From Chamaecrista fasciculata (Eukaryota; Streptophyta; Magnoliopsida; Fabales; Fabaceae): DNA of 64,000 nucleotides. The stretch lies in contig QANZ01000295.1 of NCBI GenBank assembly GCA_003254925.1, forward strand, positions 55,226 to 119,225. Reading direction: 5' to 3'. Shown here in pieces: positions 56,883 through 64,000 of this stretch. The notes beneath the pieces are model-generated. The model was not told the DNA's origin, did not search any database, and saw only the letters and a program-made list of their open reading frames with translations. The position numbers and the translations under genes are program-made. How positions within the stretch are numbered: the stretch's first letter is position 1; each line of letters starts with the position of its first letter.

Positions 56883-59480
56883 CTGGTTATACTAGTTCTC
56901 TATTCTTCAGGAATTTTTGGTTCCAAAATGTTGTAGGGATATAGTTATCCCTTTCCCAAAATTTGTTATTGGTATTTATGTAAATATATGAGTTATTTAT
57001 GTATAGTTGTTCTCCATTCCCTAAAGCATTTTAGAGATAAATGATATATAAACGGTATATTATCATGTGTATCTAAAGAAGATAATCATGATTTTGTATT
57101 TATTTAAAACTTCGGAACATGTGTGGGTTCCTCATGATAGTATTCATGTTCTTGATCTGAACTTAGGAATATGCTTAGGTTCCCCAATTTTAGTATTTGT
57201 TGTTATCTCTAGTTTAATTTTTATGATAGGTCAAAAGTTTTAAAGATTGTGTTTAAGTATCTTTTAAATTAGATATTGTCAAATCTTTTTGAATTTGAAA
57301 TTTAAATTTTTTTAAAAATTTTTTTAGATTCAAATTTGATTTGAACTTAAACTTAAAAGATTTTCCTAGATTCTCTAGAGATACTTTGACTCCGATATTA
57401 ATTGTTATAATAATTTGTTTATTAAATGATTAATATAAAATAAATTAAAGAAAAAAATTTGAGGGGACGGAAACTGTTCACTGACAGCGGCCGGAGCCGC
57501 TACAAACGGTGATTGGCCAGCAAACCATGGCGGCAAGCGACGTCGTGGAACACTGTGAGCGGTGGTCAACTGGCAGTTGTCGACTCTTTGAACCACCGTG
57601 GGAGGTGGCTGGCGGGCAGTAACACAGCGGCCGATGCCGTCGTGAACAACGATGAGCGGTGGGCCTCCGGTGGTGTCCTGGCGAACGGAACCGCCGCTTA
57701 TGGTCGCCAATAGTCGGAGGTCTGGTGATTGTCGCTGCCGTGAGTGGTGTGGGCGGCAGCTGTTCACCGAAGCTGACCGGTGGCCGACGGAGAAGTTTCT
57801 GCTGTTGACCGACAGTACTGGTCAACATTTGATCGTTGACTTGGTCAATGGTCAACGTTGAAAGTTGGCTTTCGGGTGAATTTTCGTCGGGCGTAACTTC
57901 TCTGTTTTAGCTCCATTTTCGACGATCTTTGAGTCGATCTTCTTGTTTATGTGAGAAGAATCCAAATATGAGGAGAAACTAGGGAAAATTAGAGTCTAAG
58001 GAGAGGCATAAGGCTATCTCTCGACTCACTCACATACACAACGGGAGAAGATTTAAATGGTATACGACCGTTTGAATCAGATTAAGTGTTTCACCTGAGT
58101 AGGAGTTGGGGGTAGTTTATGACAGATTTGTAACCTCAAAGCTACATGCTTATCCATGTCAAATTTTTAATGGTATGTGACTATTCAAATGGTTGTAAGA
58201 GTTGTAATCAATTGAGAGTTCATGGTCAAGCATGTGGTAGACTCCGAAGTCCATCTTGAACGCTTACCTAGTGGGAGTCCAAGATGGATTTTGAATAGTA
58301 TGTGACTATTATGTGAAAATTGACGAGTCATGCATAGAAAGGTGTAAATATATTAGTTCTCTATATGATGAAGGTGGTTGACCCCACTTCTTGAATGCAG
58401 AGACTGTCTATATTTACTCGTCTGACATTGATTACAATTTTCAATAATCGTGAGTTGTGTAATAGAGAACTGTGTAGATGTTAGCGTTTAGGATTGATTG
58501 ATAGTGAAACTACAAAACCCGTAGTGTGAATCTCCATTAGGGAGAGAAACAAAATAGTGTAGTGGGATTAGTTATGACATTTAGGAAAGTACAATTCCTA
58601 TTAAGAGAAGATATTGGAAATCTTGGGGTATGTCATAAAATAGCCTGATGGTAATGATCGGAATATGTTATCTTGCAGTACCTTTGAATGATATTGTGTG
58701 TCAATTCAAATGCCATACCACCTCAAAGGGGAAGTATATCACATTAGAGAGATTGGTTTGGTAACACTGAGGCAACTTACAATCAAGTTTGATGTCTCTA
58801 AGATGTGCTCTGACAAGAGCATTGAGACACATCAAATGGAGAAACAAGTAAGTTCAAACTATTACCATATCTCTTCACTCCTCTTAGGAGCGCGTGTAGG
58901 TTATTTCGATCTCCACTGATATCATCAAATTTCTTGAATTTGATGATATCAAACACTGCATGGTGCTGAAGGATTAGTGACATAAGGTTGCAAAATCCAT
59001 CAAGCACGTAACCTTTGTGGCTGATGCTTCTTAGAGCATTGGGCTCCAAGAATAAAGATAATAGGTCAAAGAGATGTGGTGTTATGAATAGAAAGGCTGA
59101 GGGTATAGTAAGTAGCCTTGGTTCAAAAGAGACACAAGTGAGGAAAGGAGGTTTTCACCAAGGTCAAATGGTGTTTGTGTCAAAAGGACATTACACGCAA
59201 AATAGTTTGCGGCAATTTTTCCTCTCACCCATGAGCATTGGTTCGTGGAGTTCCGCCCTTTGTCCAGTGGCAGTAGAAGTATCCTTGTGGGAACAAGCGT
59301 CAATAAAGTAATGGGGTTAAACACCTACAAACACATTGCGAAGGGGCCACCTTTTATCTTTACATATGCTATATGTTCTAGATACTAAGCGAAAGTTGTT
59401 GCGTGCTATCTCTTCAAGAGAACTTAGGACTTAATGTGATATGCATGTTCATCGTGACTCTATAGTGCTAGTTTTTTTTT
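56883..59480 (+). mobile_element. Interior of the LTR element, non-coding and truncated
   Basis: No gag or pol frame can be recognised. A markedly GC-rich block (57478-57900, with repeated 'ggtggtc', 'ccgccg' words) looks like an untranslated leader. Further on, scattered phrases look like worn-out coding sequence but no domain is identifiable. There is no 3' LTR in the window, so the right boundary is a guess. It could be a large non-coding retrotransposon derivative or a truncated copia element. Confidence 0.5.
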
Positions 59481-60619
59481 ATTTTATGGCAATGGTTGTG
59501 TTGTGATACACCTTGAATTACATTCACGTAGTTCAAGTAGTTGTTTTACTATGTCTTCTTTTGTGGTTGATATACATGTTTAGAACAGACGTGGAGGACG
59601 AGTGATATTGTAGAAAATGATATACATATTCAACAAAAAGTGATATTGTAGAAAAATTTAATAAACATCCAAAAAGGTCTTCAATATAATAGTACTTCAA
59701 TAGGCTTCACAAAACCTTGCATCTTTTTTCACCCAAGTCCCTACTTAAAAAAGATGAACATTATTAGAAATTTAAAATTAATAAGAATGAAACATCTTGA
59801 TTTGAAAAAAAATTAGATAATTAAAGAAACTCACATGTTGTAGAATGTGTTGTAGAATGCTATGAGCAAAGTGAATAGTCAAGAACGAGAAATAACATTT
59901 GGCAATTCAAATGCCTACCAAAAGAATTGGGCTCACCTCAAGGATCATTATTTTGGGTTTGTGACCACCTGAATTACTAGAGAATTGGAATATTTTAAGT
60001 TTAAAAACCAATACAAAAAATTTGTACAAACTTTTCAAAAAAAAAAAACATTTGTACAAATAAATAACATCAAGCCCCATTCATGCTTCATCCTTCTCTC
60101 TCTTTAGTCTAAAAACTTTACCTTTCTCTGCCTACTTCATGATATTGATCTAAAACACTCAATTTTATGTTTTATTATTTCTTCAATCAGTACTTTTAAG
60201 ACACTATTATAGAGAACCATATAATTATATAAAGGTATATACATAAAAATAATAATAAATAAAATAAAATAAAACAGAGAGGTCGCAGGTACCAATCATG
60301 AATCACAATAATAGTCCCTCTCAGTGCTTATAAAGATGGATTCCACTAACTAAATTGACTTGTTGCTAAGATGCCAATGAGGTTATGTATACCAAACTGT
60401 ATGTGCGTACATATTGTATATCAGTGTTAATAATGAATCCAGTTCCTAATTGGGGAATTCAACATACCACAAAAAGAGTATTAAAGATGGTTCCCGTCCT
60501 TGACTATTAACTTGACAAATTATTATGATGGGTTATAGTAAATTATCAAGTTCCTAATTTGTCAAGTTTTCAAAAAATTATATAATTATATAAAAGTGAA
60601 GTAAAATAAAATAAAATAC
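59481..60619. other. No gene seen
   Basis: AT-rich. It probably contains the last exon and 3' flank of the En/Spm-type gene to the right, since that gene's exon ending at 60620 finishes in a splice donor, but I cannot place them. No CACTA terminus was found here. Confidence 0.45.
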
Positions 60620-63187
60620 CTTATCCAGATTTGAAGCATGTGTTGTAGAATGCTCATTAAATTGTCCCCCAACATTTTGTGCATTATTAGCTTCACTTGG
60701 AAAGGACCTGAAAAAAGCATCTAAATTGTCCATGTTCATCCCAGGATTATTTTGTTGCATCCAAACTTTTATGAAAGATTGCATTTCAGACATTTGTCGT
60801 TTCATATCTTCCATCTCACTTTTCAAAGAACTCGTCTCCTTATCATGTTCTTGCTTCATAGAATTAATAATTTGTTGTTGCTTTTCCTTTTGCTTTAAAG
60901 CAATTGGTGTTACATTTCTACCATAGCAACGAACTCTACCAGCTTTTTCCTTCCCAATCACTTCTTTAAAGGCTTCAGTATGATTTTGCTCAGGGTTTTG
61001 GGTCAAATGATCTTGAAGTTGTGACTGTCCAAAAAAAAGAAATAGACTTAGAACTTATCCGAAAGATAATGAACTAAAAATATATTAATTATTTTTATGA
61101 TTCATTCTGTTGAAATTTAAATGTAGAATACATAAGACAAGTAAATGATAGAAAAACAAACCAGGGACAATCTCAAAAGCAAGGGCAAGCTGATGTTTGA
61201 TCTAAAAGAAAATGTAATTTTATAAAATGAGCAAGAAGCAGTGTAAAAAAAATAGCAAAATCTGCATGTCACTATGTTACTAAGTTACTAATAATAATAC
61301 TAAAACTGAACGCCCTCTGCAGAATGCATGCTTCAGCCATAGAAAATTCTAATGCTTCAGCCATAGAAAATTCTAAAGCTATATATGAACATTTGCAGCT
61401 TGCATTATTTGGAACCAAACTCAATTACCCATTATTCCTGACTACTCAAGTTTTGAATTTTCCAAGTTGCAGTTTCTTTCAATAGACTGTAACCAAGGGT
61501 ACATTGAGAGAAGAGATAGTACAGTAGAAAGAACCAAAGAACATAACACAAGATTCACATTTTATATGAAGCAAATAGTTCTTTCAAATATCAACTTACT
61601 ATCACTTCTTGTGTCTCAAGATCCACTTGCTTGCCTTTATCACTTTGACGTGTTTCAATAAACACTTCTAATTGGGTAGGCTGTTCACCTGTCTTTTTCA
61701 TCTACAATAAATAAGAGTGTTAAAATTGAAGTAAATAACTTCATATATAAATACATCATATATGAAAACATAGCAAGCAAACAATTTTGGTTGTATATAT
61801 GCTACATGAAATAAGAAATTAAAACTAGATGCAAGTACTAATTTTTGAAAGATGTTACCATTCTTTGACGAACAAGAGCAAAACTTGTAGGCCCCTTTCG
61901 ATGCCTCCACTTCTGTGTAGCCCTATTTTTCTTGTTTATTTTACTAATTTTCTACAGTCAACAAATATATATTTATGTTTATATATATCAATTAATAAAA
62001 AGAACATATTTATATGATATATTTAATCAATATATAAATATATACTTGTCTTACATTCACATTTTCATTGCTCCAATATAAACACAACTGATGTAAGATG
62101 ATGCTTGAGCCTTTCAGTCATGTTAGCAAACTTTTCAAAGTTACATTTCTTAATTCTCCATTTATATCGTCTCCAAGCATCTTGAATGGTAGGCTCTACC
62201 CACTTCCTCCCTTCATCTGGCACATTGAATTTTGCCTATAACATGAAACTCATGGAATGTAAATCAGTAAAATAAGTTGCATAGTTTTGTAAATGTACGA
62301 AGGAATAGAACTTAGGAAAATTTAATTAATCAATACTTACATTGATATATTTCCACATATGCTCTTTAAGGTCACTGGGCATAGCCTTCCAACTAGTGTA
62401 AGTAAAGGGACAAAATGTTGAATTTCTAGCCATTGTACCCAAGAAAAAACTCAAATCCATCACTGTTTTCTCACTAGGCCCTATTGGTTGTCCATCATCA
62501 TTTAAGGTTATTTCTTCTCGCTCTTCAATTGATCTAGCATAAATACTCTTGCATGATGTTTGCCCTCTAGTTGTTTTCTTAGTTTTCCCTATATCAAATC
62601 CATTTCATAGTATAAGACAAAGTAGATATATGGTAGGTTTGGAAACATAATTTTTGTAAATTAAATTTGAAAATTCAAATGATATTACCTTTTGTCATGT
62701 CACCATTATTTTCTTCCTCAACTCCATTACGATGGTTGTTGTCATCTTCATTTTGTTCAATTTCATTTTCTTCAACTTCTTCATTCATTATAATTTCTTC
62801 AATGTCACTTGCAACATTACCAAGAAATTCATCCATTGGTAATGGTGGACACATTGGCTTTCTTTTCAACTTCTTAGACACATGTGGTGCTTCACTACTA
62901 TATTGAACTTCAGGCACATTTTGAATGAGTTTCTTCATAGTGTCAACCTTATCCTGTTGTCTTTGATGAGACCCACCTTTTGCCTCTTTTGATTTGCTCT
63001 CCAATCTTGCTTTCATATTCTGAATTTTTTCAAGTTTAACTTTCTTGAATTTTTTAAGCAAATCAGTGCTTGATTTAGATTGGAGATCAAAATTGAAACC
63101 ATTTCTAATGCTAGGATCTTCAGCTTTTTTGGCACAAGCCAACGCTTTTTCTTTAGAAGTTTCTCCCTTCTTCATTTTCATGTCCAT
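60620..63187 (-). pseudogene. En/Spm (CACTA) TNPA-like / Ptta-type transposon protein gene
   Basis: Six exons with GT...AG borders are visible: 62689-63187 (Lys-rich start, acidic tail), 62341-62588 (RGQTSCKSIYARS..., NDDGQPIGPS), 62055-62235 (VPDEGRKWVEPTIQDAWRRY), 61859-61951 (NKKNRATQKWRHRKGPTSFA), 61600-61701 (TGEQPTQLEVFIETRQ) and 60620-61024 (AFKEVIGKEKAGRVRCYGRN, then a coiled coil). This order is that of the plant Transposase_24 (Ptta/En/Spm) proteins, which bind CACTA subterminal repeats and assist the transposase. Near 62090-62100 the homology changes frame (YWSNENVN lies in another frame from the upstream part), so the third exon has a frameshift. A last exon beyond 60620 is implied. 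It belongs with the gene at 63.7 kb. Confidence 0.75.
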
Positions 63188-63737
63188 TGCTCAAAACTGA
63201 AATGGTAAAGATAAATGTTAAACAAATATATATAATTGATGCTTCAGCCATGGAAATTGAAAGAAAGAAAAAAGAAAGAAAGAAGAGAAACTAAAGAATG
63301 AGATATATGAAATTAACTTACAGAAATTGAAAATAGGGAATGAAAGATTCCTGGGTACAATTTCTCTAAATTCTGAATTACTTTAGTACTACCAAGTACT
63401 AACCAACCTATCCTCCATGTGGTCTTTCCTATTAAAATTATATTAATCTCAATTCTATGTATATAGATAGAGATATAAAAGTGACAAACAGCACAACAAG
63501 CATAAGCGATAGTTTCAAAAATTGAAAAGAAAAAGGAAATTAAAGCATGGATTAATTAATTAATATGGTAATATAAAGGAGATGCTGCAGCAAGTAACTA
63601 AAATGATGACAATGATGATATATATATATATATAGGTTGATTCATTGAGTCACGATCAACCACCAAGTTTACTTGCATCAATTACAATTACATTTCTGAT
63701 CAGATGCAATGCAAATAAAAACAAAGAGTGGAAAAGC
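63188..63737. other. Spacer between the two CACTA genes
   Basis: AT-rich with GA- and TA-rich runs (63260-63290, 63619-63634). It is the presumed 3' flank of the transposase and promoter of the TNPA-like gene. No frame supported. Confidence 0.5.
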
Positions 63738-64000
63738 TAATCTATATAGTCCCAATCAGTGTCATCAAAGTCAGAATCTTCTTCATAATCTATTTCCATG
63801 TGATTGATTATCAAGTGTTGGTAAAGGTTGATCAATGATTGTAGCTGGTACATTTGTTCTTACTAAATCAACTTCATCATCATCAACTGGTAGGGTAGGA
63901 TTGGATGAAGAATCAGATGGCTCACCCCAATGAAATTCTTGGCCACCATCTGATTGATCTCCCATATTGAATAGATCTCTAGGGACTGTCTTCATGACAT
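63738..64000 (-). pseudogene. C-terminus of a CACTA (TNP2/TNPD-type) transposase, cut by the window edge
   Basis: The frame from the right edge contains TVPRDLFNMGDQ, the form in which plant CACTA transposases approach their end, then acidic residues. The frame stops at 63783, but in the next frame an acidic tail (EIDYEEDSDFDDTDWDYID, then stop) follows at once, so a one- or two-base indel near 63795 is likely. Position upstream of the TNPA-like gene on the same strand is the usual order in En/Spm elements. Most of the protein lies outside the window, so its overall state is unknown. Confidence 0.6.

Noticed and set aside
57405-57861. Overlapping frames of 66-125 residues on both strands
   Set aside because: GC-rich leader of an LTR element is open in several frames by composition; no conserved motif.
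1-64000. tRNA or rRNA genes
   Set aside because: Reading for tRNA box A/B patterns and conserved rRNA stretches gave none I could support by eye; a covariance-model scan would settle it.

Overview
This is a stretch of nuclear genome from a flowering plant, almost certainly a eudicot. It is AT-rich and gene-poor and crowded with plant transposons (CACTA, Harbinger, Mutator-like, hAT, Stowaway, copia). It also holds two recognisable intron-level plant genes: an IDA-like abscission peptide precursor and a PII-2-type leucine-rich-repeat protein. Lone N bases (near 4851, 11060, 16610, 38573, 47393) and one 75-base N run in a GA repeat mark an assembled scaffold. The species cannot be named from this sequence alone.

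Layout. 1-3.4 kb: the end of a CACTA element, then a gutted copia retrotransposon whose middle is replaced by a 1.7-kb insertion. 3.4-10 kb: no gene; degenerate foldback elements and a Stowaway relic. 10.47-10.82 kb (minus): an intact IDA-like peptide gene. 11.6-24.4 kb: a LINE-like insertion, a pair of nested Mutator-like elements (16.0-18.5 kb), a Stowaway MITE and many foldback MITEs; no gene. 24.46-32.69 kb: one 8.2-kb PIF/Harbinger element with TTA target duplication, carrying a broken transposase, a Myb-like partner with one stop codon, spliced-looking exons of an unrecognised gene, and on the opposite strand a 128-residue GRF zinc-finger protein. 35.7-36.6 kb: a second Harbinger MITE. 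38.1-39.4 kb: a 1.3-kb deletion derivative of the 8.2-kb element in the opposite orientation. 40.4-42.4 kb (minus): the two-exon PII-2-like gene. 44.0-46.3 kb: more Mutator-like foldbacks. 48.4-51.5 and 54.5-56.4 kb: a direct duplication in which only the first copy carries a hAT element and a MITE. 52.6-53.4 kb: a second hAT. 56.4-59.5 kb: one LTR, primer-binding site and non-coding interior of another retrotransposon. 60.6-64 kb (minus): an En/Spm (CACTA) gene pair running off the right edge.

Only the IDA-like and PII-2-like genes look like functioning host genes; both belong to signalling families. The rest is transposon biology. The clearest structural results are target-site duplications read directly from the sequence: 3 bp for three Harbinger elements, 9 bp (exact or 8 of 9) for eight foldback elements, 8 bp exact for two hAT elements. 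These place the abundant 'ggtcccata' foldback repeats in the Mutator-like group. The most unusual item is the GRF zinc-finger gene inside the Harbinger element.
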